From Lutjanus erythropterus (taxonomy: Eukaryota; Chordata; Actinopteri; Lutjaniformes; Lutjanidae), in the NCBI GenBank assembly GCA_020091685.1, contig CM034598.1, positions 18,767,362 through 18,831,361 on the forward strand: a stretch of 64,000 nt of DNA. The letters run 5' to 3'. The position numbers and the translations under genes are program-made. This document shows, piece by piece, positions 36,201-47,063 of this stretch (position 1 is the first letter of the stretch; every line of letters starts with the position of its first letter). The notes below the pieces were generated by a model. The model had not been told where the DNA came from and did not search any database. It saw only the letters and a program-made list of their open reading frames with translations.

Positions 36201-37500
36201 CTGTGACGTCAGGAGTTGTGTTTTCATTTGTCCTGTCTGGGCACACTTTTAGCTGAATTAAAAGACTAATTTAATAAGCTGACCAGTGACGACCACATCT
36301 GCGTCAGGTGTCAGATCCACACACCAGTCAGTCTGTTTTCTGACCAGACTTCATTCATGTGATTATCATGGGCAGCTCAGATTTAGCAGCTCGCTGTCCT
36401 GACTTGACTAGCGCCTCTCTCTAACCCTGAAGCTCGCTAATTGGCTTGGGCTGTTTCCTTTGTGGCAGACTGCGTCACACAGTAAACTTAACCTCAGCCC
36501 AGACATAAGCATATTAACATGGTTAAGTATAAATAGCTCAGAGTAGTTAAATTAAACCTCCATGTATGTGGAAGTGAGTATTTTGGGCACCTGTGATCTT
36601 GTTATTGGTGTTAAATTTAGCTCTGTGGTCCTCAGTCAGGAGTGGAAACAGTGACAGGGACCTGTTTTGTCACAACACACTTCCTGTTACACTGTGAGTA
36701 GTGAGAAAACCACAACCCAGTGACGCAACGTTCGGAAAAAAGAGAAAGAGAGCAACAGAGAGGCGTGGAAAATCAGCAATGAGGAAGTTGTGGCTTCATT
36801 TGAAAAAGGAAAATTGTTGACTGAACTGTAAATGGATACTGTAAGTGAACTGTAAAGTTTCCTGTGTGTGGACTTTCCCCTTTAAGATAACACGTTGATA
36901 AGGTGAGCAACAGACTGAATATACTGCTGCTACTTTGACTGACTGTGGAATTATTTCTGTTCTTCGTTGCACAAAATGTTGAATCGATTTCAACAAGCGT
37001 ACACATATGTATAGATCATTTTTTCCCCCTTTATATTCTCTGGTCCCGTCCTTATGTAGCTGCTCTCATTTCCCGTGGGCTATTGTTTGTGGTGACCTCC
37101 ACTAAGCACACGGCGCACGGCAGAACACACAGCCTTTCCAGAACCACAAAAAAAAGAGGACTTTATCCTTTGTACTTTCGACACAAATGTGCTGCAGCGT
37201 TTCCTGATAAAGCGCAGCAGAGCATCGAATTAAGAGACAGATTTCTGAAAGTAATCTGTTATATAAACTGCTTATTTGTATGAATGAATTTATAAGACAC
37301 CACTGAGTAAATCTTGTCTATTGTTATGTGATTATGATATTTATAACTACAATCATGAGCTGCTAGTCAGAGGAAGTGCGAAATGAGTGCATGTTAAAGA
37401 TATTTTTGGTTCATTTGTGTCAGTTACCCCAAAAAGCATAAACGAAGATGCACTCATTTTTGTCTATCTGTGTGGGAGTTGGAACACTCTAACGTAACAG
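33276..37500. other. gene-free stretch, scattered degenerate repeats
   Basis: No gene supported. The segment 33960-34080 has GCTAGC/GCTAAC words. 35121-35178 looks like the end of an ACTTTTACT-type element (ending CCCACCTCTG). 35460-35850 is GC-balanced with a 93-codon minus frame (35563-35844) that has no domain. A T-rich run lies at about 35890. Confidence 0.4.
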
Positions 37501-37512
37501 CGCCAGAGTGTA

Positions 37513-37513
<1 letters not shown>

Positions 37514-37549
<36 letters not shown>
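37514..37549. repeat. (TG)n microsatellite
   Basis: A run of TG units. Confidence 0.97.
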
Positions 37550-37550
<1 letters not shown>

Positions 37551-37730
37551 TGTTTATGTGTACATCTATGAGTGTGACATGCAGTGTTGGAAAGAGAGAA
37601 ATTTATAGTGTGAATTTCTCTCTGTGAAACAACACTGAAAGTCATGAATCATCTCTGCTGCATAGACTTAACCACCGGAAGTACCCATGGAACACACACA
37701 TACACAAACATACACATACACACAGTACGC

Positions 37731-38945
37731 CAGGCCTATTCAATTACTCTTTTTTAGAAGGGCCAGATCTGAAAAAAATAAAGTGCCAAGTGGCCGAACA
37801 TTTTCATTTCCTATGTCTGACCTATAAAGTTAGGAACAGTGCACCATTTTAATTTTTTTCTCCACTGTTCACAATTGGAAAAGAAACATTATGTCCAAAA
37901 ATATAGAAAAAACAACGCACCTTTATAATCCTAGATTAGAGGTAGCTTGTTTCAATAAACACCATGTTGCATGTAATGTTTTTTTTTTCATTCATTTTGA
38001 TTCTCTGAAATTCACTCTGCTTAAAACTTAACAATAATTGTAAAATAATGAGTTGTTCTGTGCTTAAAGGGATAGTTCAGGTTATTTGAAGTGGAGTTGA
38101 ATAAGGTACGTGCTGATAGTCAGTGTATCAGCTAGTAGATGCCAGGCAGCATGCCCCCAATTTGGAGAAGGAGAAAGGAGCATCAGCGTGGGTAAGGTAA
38201 AAAAAAAAAGATCCATCTTAAAAAAAATCATTATCAGTGTGTGTATGCTTTATTTAGATTTTTTCACTGCTTCACCTTGCCATCAGACAGCCTTTTATGA
38301 TGGGAAATCACTGATATATAAGACAAATGTCAATCTCTCAAAACCAACCAAACTCCACAGGTGAAATCAGTCAGCCTCTATCTGTTAGTTTGTTTGTGTT
38401 ATGGTGTGACTTCGGTGAATCTGAACTAAGCTTTTAAAACACAGAACTCATACAATAACACAAACAAACAGCCCAAGGCAACGGTAGGCCAGCAAATCCC
38501 ATGTTCTGCAAGGCAAAGTTGCTGTTTCGCTGTTGCTGTTTTGAGTTCAGTTGGTTGGCGTGTGTAACGGCAGTTTACCATCAGAAAAGGCTGTCTGACA
38601 GCAAAGTAAAGTGGTGAAGTTATTATAAATATAGTGTGTACTTAAAGTGATACTGATTTTTTTTACATTTTTTAAGTGGCTACAATACGTTTTGTTGCTG
38701 ACACACTGACTATTGCTAAGTGCCTCATACAAACCCCACTTCAAATAATCTGAACAATCACTTCAACAACAGATACAACTAATGAGTAGGTTAATTAGCA
38801 TACTAATAAAATGATGATTTTCTTTCAAAGTAAACTTGGAATGTTAGCAGGTTATTTAAATAGGATTACAGTTTTCCTCATATAAATGATCAAATGGCTG
38901 GATTGAGGTTGTTAAAGGACCATATTCAGCCCGTGGGCTGCAGTA
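37731..38945. mobile_element. DNA transposon with CAGGCCTATTCAATTAC start, carrying a nested foldback
   Basis: It starts CAGGCCTATTCAATTAC (37731). Its internal stretch TTTTTTTCTCCACTGTTCAC..ACAATTGGAAAAG is paralogous to about 50507-50545, and its 3' part (AAATGATCAAATGGCTGGATTGAGG, from about 38885) is paralogous to 51358-51384. The right terminus is degraded. A foldback element (38064-38761) interrupts it. No transposase frame remains. Confidence 0.65.
38064..38761. mobile_element. foldback element nested in the 37731 transposon
   Basis: The left end TTAAAGGGATAGTTCAGGTT and right end CACTTCAAATAATCTGAACA are inverted copies. Interior words (GGCTGTCTGACAGCAAAGTA, AAACCAACCAAACTCCAC) match the copy at 29561-30206. 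Confidence 0.75.
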
Positions 38946-39270
38946 CACAAAAGCATAACTGAATACACTCAGAATGATCTACTGGAACATACAACAGGCT
39001 AGAAATAATACATAAACAGCCCGTAAACTGAGAATATCTCGGGAGAATAAATTCATCAGGTTTGTTTCAGGGGATTTCTTCTGATCGATCGCGAGTCTCA
39101 AGAACGCAGAACAAGAATTTCCTTTGAAACAGGCACCAAATCTTGTGGATCAATAAACTTTGGTCGAGACCCCATCACAGCATCCCAGCCATTTGCTGCG
39201 GAAGACAATGTTACCATGGTGACCCCTACACACTGGGGACATACGCAAGAAAGTGGATGTCATAAAGAAG
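38946..39270. other. gene-free stretch with an X-box motif
   Basis: Unique-looking DNA. The palindromic X-box-like site at 39210-39223 is the only notable element. Confidence 0.4.
39210..39223. promoter_or_regulatory. X-box-like palindrome GTTACCATGGTGAC
   Basis: A near-perfect inverted repeat with one base off the RFX consensus GTNRCC-N2-RGYAAC. Confidence 0.4.
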
Positions 39271-39275
39271 TGTAT

Positions 39276-39335
<60 letters not shown>
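39271..39335. repeat. (TG)n microsatellite
   Basis: About 65 bp of TG with a TA interruption near the start; CVCV frames through it are artefacts. Confidence 0.98.
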
Positions 39336-39337
<2 letters not shown>

Positions 39338-39506
39338 CTTATGTGAGACAGGGAGAGAGCCAGCGCTCAGCCTTGACCCCCGGAGTCCTTCTTCTTTGTA
39401 AACCTTGTTTGGTTCGCTGCGACAGAGCAGAGTAGTTGCTCATTATTCCTGTTGTATGAGGCTGGTCCTGGGGCTGACAGCCATAGTGAAAGATTCCTCT
39501 CACTGA

Positions 39507-39544
<38 letters not shown>

Positions 39545-39550
39545 ACACAA
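39507..39550. repeat. (CA)n microsatellite
   Basis: A CA run, 170 bp from the (TG)n at 39271-39335. The two can pair as inverted simple repeats. Confidence 0.97.
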
Positions 39551-39995
39551 AGTGAGACATAAGGGAAAGGATCAAGGTTAGAGGAAATCCAGGCAGGACC
39601 ATTGAAACACATAAAAGAATACAAAGTACTTCATTTGTCCATGACCTCTTCTGCTTTGACATCTTGTTATGAGCAGTGGTGGAATTAATCAATCAGAAGC
39701 TGCTTTTAATACATTTTTGTGTTTAACCAGACATGTATTTGCAGTAACTTGTAGATTGCAATGTAATTCCTCCGAGTTTACAGTGGTGTATCAGTACATT
39801 TTGCACCGAGTTAAAAGTAAAATATGCAGGATTGTTTATAGACTCATCATTCAAACTTGGTGAGGTGAGGGACCTGTAGACTAAATGGAGTGAGGGATCA
39901 CCGTCATTAAGAACAAAGCAGTGTGTCAGAAAAACACCACCACACAACACCAGATTTTGTGTGAACTGCAGGTGAAATAATCCTCAACTTCTGCC
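39551..39995. other. gene-free stretch, nothing recognised
   Basis: Only short open frames without domains. Confidence 0.45.
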
Positions 39996-40020
39996 TGTGT
40001 GTGTGTGTGTGTGTGTGTGT
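39996..40020. repeat. (GT)n repeat
   Basis: A short run of GT. Confidence 0.93.
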
Positions 40021-40319
40021 AAAACTCTTTCTGCAGCTCTCACAGACAGAATGCAGAGGAAAGGCACCAAAAATGCAATATAATTGTTGGTCACTGTTTT
40101 TATAGAGTTCCAACCTCAAAACCTGCGTGCTGTTATTGGCTGGGGGCTACACACCAAGCACAGCAAAATATGAGAAAATAAGAAAATACAGGCAGAGGGC
40201 AGGGCCTCTGCTGATACACCCACCACACACTTGTAGTGAGTGATGAGTTATGATTTAGAGGGATTATGTTTATGTGAGTCTAGCCTTCTTTTTTAGGAAA
40301 TTGGTACATAGTATGCTTT

Positions 40320-40909
40320 AAGTCCCAAGTCCTAAGCCTCAAGTTTAAAGTCCTAAATGTCATAAAGCACTCCTGCACGCTCCAAATGTAATGATTTTTT
40401 AATAACAGAGCCTTACTGTTGTTTGTGCGACTTCAAAGTTGAAAATTGTTGCATCTCCATGTGTAATTTTTGACATGCATGTTTTGCATACTGAGAATTA
40501 AATTGTTTTTTCTGTGTTGTTTCTTTGTTATAATTTTTTCCAGCCCGAGTTCAGTAACGTAAAGTTACTTCTTAATGGTTTTCCCCTGCACCTTGTATGG
40601 ATGATGTCAGATTGATTCAAACAAAGTGGATCTGGGGAATTAAGCATTGACTTGCTGAGAGTGAAAAGTGTTAACATTAGTTGATTTTGAAATAAATTGA
40701 TTTGTGGCACACTTTTTAAATAACATACTTTTTTCATCTTTGGGCTTGGAGGAAGGTATCAAGTATTTTCAAGTCAAAAGGCTCAAGTCCAAGTGAAGTC
40801 ACAAGTCATTGGTGTTAAACTCTATCTCTATCTACAAATCATGTCTAAAGTCATTAAATTTATGACTCAAGTCCAAGTCATATTGCTCAAATCCACACCT
40901 CTGCTACTG
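40320..40909. mobile_element. AAGTCCAAGTC-type non-autonomous element
   Basis: Both ends consist of AAGTCC/CAAGTC words (40320-40345 and 40770-40890), and the right end is CCACACCTCTGCTACTG. The interior contains CCTGCACCTTGTATGGATGA and CAAACAAAGTGGATCTGG. I recognise this as a common teleost repeat. Coding capacity is absent and the left terminus is eroded. Confidence 0.55.
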
Positions 40910-42269
40910 AGCAGTGAGCTCTGTAGGTCACAAGCTGGAAGTCTGCAGAAAGACTCTGTAGCACAAATCTGATGTAATTTCTTTCAAAATTACAATATAG
41001 CACTTAAATTCAATGTAAAGGACCACATTATGCAGGTTAAAATAATAGAATTGCTGAAAACGTGAAAAGACTGTGGAGTTTGACCGTTACACTGTTTTTC
41101 ACTGTTTTTTTTTTTTTTAGTAACCTGGTTCCTTTTGTTCACCCGCCACTAGCAAATAGACCCCCCTACAACCACTCCCGTCAGTCATGAAGTCCAATAA
41201 AGCTGCTAGATGTAGCAGCCATTCTTCAGGTTGTAGTGGTATTTGACACTTGAGACAGCAGAGGTGACACACCCCCAGAGTTTCAGAGCAGAGACAAACT
41301 CAGAACACATATTTGTTATCACTTTAAACAAACTTAAACTGAAATAATTGTGCTGAAAATTATGTTCCATAATCTTAAACGTTACGGCACAGTTTGGATA
41401 AATGAACATGCTATGGAGCAGGTGGAGAGAGACACCGTCCCCAACTTCGTACTTGCTGCCAGTCGAAGCCGTTACTCTGATCCCTCAGATGTGGCCTCGG
41501 GCTTGGCACGCTTGGTTATCCAGGTGACGGCTACCGTGGAGACAGAGGGCCTGACCGGTCTTGGCCCACTCTGTTACACCAACTGTGCCAACTTACCGTC
41601 AAATGGACACTAAACGGCGGCGACACACATGCCGCCTTCCTCTGCTGCGGACCGTGGGCACATGTGTTTCAACCTGAGAAAAGATAAACTAAAAGGGTGC
41701 ACAGCCATTTGGAATCAGGAGATCTGGAATCAGATTTGCCAGCCTCAAATCTAACTACATCAGTGAGAAGACTTTTGAAATATCTGACCCGGCATCAGCG
41801 GCGTAGGGGGGTGATTTTGTTGCTGGTGGGCTGTAAGCAACACAGAGAAGAGATTTGCAGAGACAGCCCATAACAGCTCCCTTGGAACCAATGACTCAGA
41901 TATGCAGATGTGTTTACTTCCCTTCTGTTTCCCACCTCAACCAGCACACAAAAGGCACGGGGAATGAAAGTGCCTGATAATGTCTTTAAGTGTTTCATTT
42001 ATATATTTATATGCCGTTATAAAGAACTCATTTTTTACTAAAACTTAGACAGGCACTTCAAATGGGCTCTTTGCCTCTTCTCTCTATTCCCTCCCTCCCT
42101 TCTGAGGGTATTCATCTTTTGTCTAATGCGTAGCGCTGCTCTCTGTTAGCTTCTTTCTGACACCATGCCAGCAGAGTCATCTGCAAAGGGACTCATGTAG
42201 GGATTAAAAACCATCAACAGCTCCCCTTTAACAGAGAAAAAAAAAATGTTGAAAAATAAAATACGGGGA
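40910..42269. other. gene-free stretch with a GC-rich island (about 41400-41660)
   Basis: Most of it is AT-rich. The island 41400-41660 has many CpGs and a plus frame (41350-41613, 87 codons) reading through ASRSRYSDPSDVASGLARLV. No domain is recognised. The acceptor context upstream (GTTACGGCACAG) is poor, and a GGTAAGT donor is on the opposite strand. It may be an exon of an unknown transcript or a regulatory island. Confidence 0.35.
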
Positions 42270-42289
42270 AAAAAAAAAAAAAAAAAAAA
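42270..42289. repeat. poly(A) run
   Basis: A run of about 20 A. Confidence 0.95.
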
Positions 42290-42571
42290 CTCCAGACAGT
42301 TTTGAGAAAACTTGTAGAAAGAGAATGCAGATTGTCACCTGACCCTGAGGCAAGGCAGCCCTAAATATAATAAAGAGAAGACAACAGAAGAAGACGAGGC
42401 GACACGACACGGGTAATGTGTTTTCTCTGCTGGTGTCGTCTGGCAGATCTGGGATGATTGAGTGCTGATGCCTGCCTGGGCCGCTTCAGAGAAGATCGTC
42501 TACCCCCCTCCTTCAGCCCGCACACACATGCACACACACAGCCTCTCTCATGACACACACTTACACGTGTG

Positions 42572-42598
42572 CGCACACACACACACACACACACACAC
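42572..42598. repeat. (CA)n repeat
   Basis: A short CA run preceded by other CA-rich fragments from about 42520. Confidence 0.95.
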
Positions 42599-42719
42599 TG
42601 AGCCTTCGTGTTTTCTGAGTGACAAAAACATCAAGGCGTATTAACTGTCATCATCTCAGCATCTCCTCGTCTCTCTTTTTGGTCGAGGGAATATTTCAAG
42701 GTAACACTTTATTGTTGTG

Positions 42720-42752
42720 ATGTGTGTGTGTGTGTGTCTGTGTGTGTGTGTG
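42720..42752. repeat. (TG)n repeat
   Basis: A TG run with one C interruption. Confidence 0.93.
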
Positions 42753-42913
42753 GTTTTCTCCATGGTGGATGTGTGTCTTAATTATAACAGGGTTTAGTGA
42801 ATTAGGGCAGGATATGTAATAGACTGAAATTTGCATAATCTCTGTTGAATAAACCTCAGTGACAAATATGCAAGCAGAAAATCATACACACTTACTGTAC
42901 TGTGTGGCTTCAA

Positions 42914-42928
42914 TAAAAAAAAAAAAAA

Positions 42929-42976
<48 letters not shown>
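42914..42976. repeat. poly(A) plus (AT)n microsatellite
   Basis: About 16 A followed by about 45 bp of AT. Confidence 0.97.
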
Positions 42977-42978
<2 letters not shown>

Positions 42979-45621
42979 ACGAGCCTGTTTGTGTTGCATT
43001 TACTTACCAACTGTGTGTATTAATCTCTGTGTATTTTCATAATCACTTTGTATTGTGAAATTGTCAGCAGCAGATTCAGACAAACAGGTGCTGGCTACAG
43101 AGGAAGTTGATTGGCCTGATTCCATGATCCATTTTCCCAAGACTTCCACACCCCTGCAGCTGTCCTCCAGAATATGAGAACCATGTGTGTATGAGTGTAT
43201 GTGTACGTGTGTGTGTGTGTTTGCAGCGCATGGTTGCAGTTATGACAAATTCACTCCTCATTACTCGCCAGTAAGGGAGACAATGAGCTTCATTGAAAAA
43301 TAAACATATAAAACCAAACAAAATTCTAAAGCCAAAGTAATTGTAGAGAAACAAAGGTACAACTTTACATTAAGACTAACCTTAGAAATGCTTTATAAAG
43401 TCTATGATTATGTCGTAAGCATTTAATAAATCATTAATAAACATTTTTTAACAAGCTCTTTGACAGTTTTCACACACTGATAAGGCTCTCTCTTTGGCAA
43501 GGTCCAGTTATGAAGCCTCAAGTTCTGCGTTGCGGGGGTCGTCATCTTGTTTTCTTTAGTAATCAGAGCATGTGCAGTACCAATCAGAGCCTGTAGCTAA
43601 TGGGTTATGTACTGCGAACTGGACAGTGTTTTGTTTTGGCTCCTCTGTTCAGCAGGAAATAATGATGTCTGGTCGTAGTCTTTCTCCTATTGCAGCAGCT
43701 ACAACAGTACACTAAAATATGTTTCTGAAAACATTTTAAATGAGAAATAGACAACATAGCAACAGAATCTTGATCCAAATTTAATCAATACTGTCTAGTT
43801 TGATAGTTTGATCTGGGTTTCATGAGCCATGTTTGCGGCGCTGGACAGAATCACTGAGAGTCAATCACATGGTAGCCCCGCCCTAAAACACTATTTTACT
43901 CTAAATGGTACTATAATTTACAAAATGAACATCAAGCTGTATTGAAGAAGCCTTGAAACTAATAATTGAGACCACAAACTCTTATACAGCTTTTACTAGT
44001 AAAGCTTAGGGTCATTGTATCATAAGACTCCTTGGTCGCCCCCTGCTGGCCAGTAGAAATAATGCAGGTTTAAGGTACTTCACTTTCCAGACCTGTAAGC
44101 TCCGCCCACTTATTCTACTGTCTATGCTTTGAAACATGAGTATTTGTTGATGACTAAGATTTGGGGATCAGTGCAGTAAAGAAAGTAAAAGTAAAGGAAG
44201 AAAAGAAGACTGCGCCACAACCAGAATTCTGTCAAGAAGAAGCTGACAGCCATCTGGTAATTTAATATTTTTAATTTTAATGTGCCAAATTAAACTTTTT
44301 GATTAGAACATATTCTGATGGCAGTTAAATGCTAGAAACTTGTTAACAAAGTCTGATGAAGGCTCAATTCTAAGCACCTTGTGAACCATGTTAAATCTTC
44401 ACCTTGTAAATTTAATTGTAAAATTTCTTTTTACCTCAGTTCCACTAGAATAGTTATGTAGTCTTCAGAAAAAAATGACTAAAATTTGTGCACATGCACA
44501 GCGCATAAAAAATGTTACAACTGTCCCTGCTCTCCCCTAAGCAATGATATTAGGATTAACAGTGCAAGTGTTCAATATTTGATAAACAGCTGGTCACTAT
44601 TACCATTTTTTCTAATGTTTTATAACAGCTTATTAATGATTTATAAAGTGTTTACAACCTAATTAATACCCTAATTATAAATGTTAATACAACTTTTTAA
44701 GTGCTGTGTTGTTGTAAAGCGTTACTGAAAGGTATTTAAGATCCCTTAACTGCTTCTTTAGACCGATTTTAAACATTTCTCAAAGTTTGAAAGAGTCTGA
44801 CCTGCTTGTGAACGAGTTTCCCTGATGTTCAAAGTGAAGTCATATAACAGGTTTTTGGGGGCTTTTGGCTGTTTTGCATGGCAGAATGTTTTGAACTGAG
44901 CAGTGACAGCCTGAGCCCAACTGAAGAGTCTACTTCGACTCGCCTCATTTCTATTGGAAAACACTTCTCTTTCGCCCTCTCCCTCCTTCTCCTCCTCTCC
45001 CTGTGTCTCTCTCCCTCACCCTCCTCTCTCTGAAGCTGCAGATCACTTGAAAAAGAAAGGGGAAGGAACATGAATAAAAACTGAAGGCACTTCTCTTAGA
45101 TATGTCTCTTGATGCTCTTCAGATCTTTAAGACTTCATCACAGGGAAATGCAGGGTTACTCGAAGAAAACTGAAGGACTCTGACTTCCTAATCTAACGTA
45201 CAAAACCTGAATTTGAGAATGCAACTCCTTTTAGAGCTGCTTTTCTGCTTCTCGCTCACAATTTTGATCTTCTTCTGTTTGGTTTTTATTTATTGATGGA
45301 CAGGTAGAGCTGCAGCATAACGCAGTCAGTACTTTTTGCTTTTTAATTTGGATGAAAAGAAGAAGAAAACCGGGGACCATATTGTCAAAAGACAGACTTG
45401 GTCTGTCTGTCCTTGATCATTTCAAACTCTCATATCTCAAGAAGGAATTCACAGTGAATAAACATCAGTGCAAGAAAAATTAGAGGAGAATTTTCTATTA
45501 TTTTGCCCCTCTCACTCCTCAGTGGCTCCAGTACATCATTGTTCAAGTAAAAATAAATAGACCTTAATGTCTAATAAATTGGTGTGACCATGAAACAAAG
45601 GTTCAGGTGAAAAAATAGAAA
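42977..45621. other. gene-free stretch; repeat remnants and a CTCF-like site
   Basis: No gene. The region 43480-44110 has the look of a diverged repeat (ends near CCTGTAAGCTCCGCCCAC). It contains a CTCF-like word at 44036-44053. The minus frames at 44758-45071 are low complexity (RERRRRRER). Confidence 0.4.
44036..44053. promoter_or_regulatory. CTCF-like core TCGCCCCCTGCTGGCCAG
   Basis: Close to the reverse complement of the CTCF consensus core (CGCCCCCTGGTGGC), with one core difference. It probably resides in an interspersed repeat. Confidence 0.35.
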
Positions 45622-45624
45622 TTA

Positions 45625-45671
<47 letters not shown>
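45622..45671. repeat. (AAT)n microsatellite
   Basis: About 16 AAT units. Confidence 0.98.
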
Positions 45672-45674
<3 letters not shown>

Positions 45675-46886
45675 TTTAATTTACAAGTGCTTCAAGAATT
45701 GTTGCTGACATTTTGAAAATTTTTCCCTCCACTTTTAATTCGCTAAATTTTATTTTTGATGTTTTAATCTCAAAACACTGAACAGTGTTATATCTTTTAT
45801 ATCATCTATTTTATATCTGTGATATGATTTTATTATTTTATATAGATAAAAATGAGCGTTGACACAACAATAGAGGGTATGCACATGATGTCAAAGTATG
45901 CAGAGGTCACTGCAGTTACACTCACAGAGTGACAACGTCAGTGTTCAGCTTGAATGCTGTAAAAACACAAGAACCACATCTAGGGAAAGAACTGTTGTGG
46001 GAGTGACTGTAGATTCAAAATGATAATAGATTCAACCAGAAATCGGAGTGACTTCCAAAAGCTAAAGACAAAAGCAAATGGATCAGTGCAGTTTAGGGAA
46101 ACAACTGGAATCAAGGCACAGAAATGTGGATTTGTGGCTGGGTTTCGTTTGCATTACTGGATAAAATCATACCTAAAGTTATATACTGTAGTGATTAATG
46201 TGAGACTGTGGCCTTTATTTGTTTTTCTTGTAGTCATATTTTGGTTTGCTGTGTTTGACGTTACATTCATTATGTCTTATGTTTGCTTATTATGCTTTGG
46301 CATCTTTCATTTATATTCCATGTAACCTTGACTTTTGTTTTGTTTTGTTGTACAAATGTATATCGCGGCATGCATCCTCACATCAGCCATAACTGCAAAC
46401 ATCAGCACTGCTGCATGTGAACATGCCTGTCTTAGTTGCGGATTTAGTCATTTTGGGGCCTAAGGCAAACACAGACATGGGGGCCTCCCCGTCCCTTATT
46501 CTCCCCCTTTTTAATCCTTGAAGAAATTGTAGGTCATAAACATAAACTTTTATTTATGGTGGGGAGCAGAGAATGAGTTGAGGAGTCTTGCAGCTTCAGG
46601 AGAGAAGCTATTCTGTAGTTTGCTGGTACTCCAGTGAACACTTCTGTATCACTTGGCAGATGGCAGCAGGGTGAACAGGCTGTAGGTCCTGAGGCACTCA
46701 TGACTTAACCATTCTGATTCCCATTTTAGTGAATGAATTCTTAGACAGACTAAATTAATTAGAGAAAAAATTAAAAACAAACAAAAAACTCTTCTTAACT
46801 ATAAGTTTATGAGGCATTGGGTTTTATAGGGTGTTTAGTGTCTTGGGGACTAAGACAATTGTTGGCCTCTGGCTAATGGTTAATGT
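45672..46886. other. gene-free stretch, nothing recognised
   Basis: The frame 46020-46325 (101 codons) has a hydrophobic C-terminal half, but it sits in AT-rich DNA with no domain or homologue I can recall. It is likely chance. Confidence 0.4.
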
Positions 46887-46899
46887 CCTACACATTCTT

Positions 46900-47050
46900 T
46901 TTTGCCTTTAATCATAGTGACAGGAAAGAGGGGTGAAGAGAGAGGGGATGACATGCAGCACCGGGATTCGAACCAGCGGCTGCTGCAGAGGACTAACAGC
47001 CCCAGCACATGGTGCACACGCCCCACCAACCGAACCACAGGGACGCCCCT
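46900..47050 (-). mobile_element. tRNA-derived SINE with 13-bp target duplication
   Basis: On the minus strand it begins GGGGCGTCCCTGTGGTTCGG, has an A-box-like TGGTTCGGTTGG, a B box GGTTCGAATCC about 60 nt later, and a tail ending in GCAAAAAAG-type sequence. The flanks CCTACACATTCTT (46887-46899) and CCTATACATTCTT (47051-47063) are a 13-bp target-site duplication with one mismatch. Confidence 0.85.
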
Positions 47051-47063
47051 CCTATACATTCTT

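Noticed and set aside
46020-46325. A 101-codon frame with a hydrophobic tail, possibly a membrane protein
   Set aside because: AT-rich DNA readily encodes hydrophobic runs; no splice context, no domain, no good start context.
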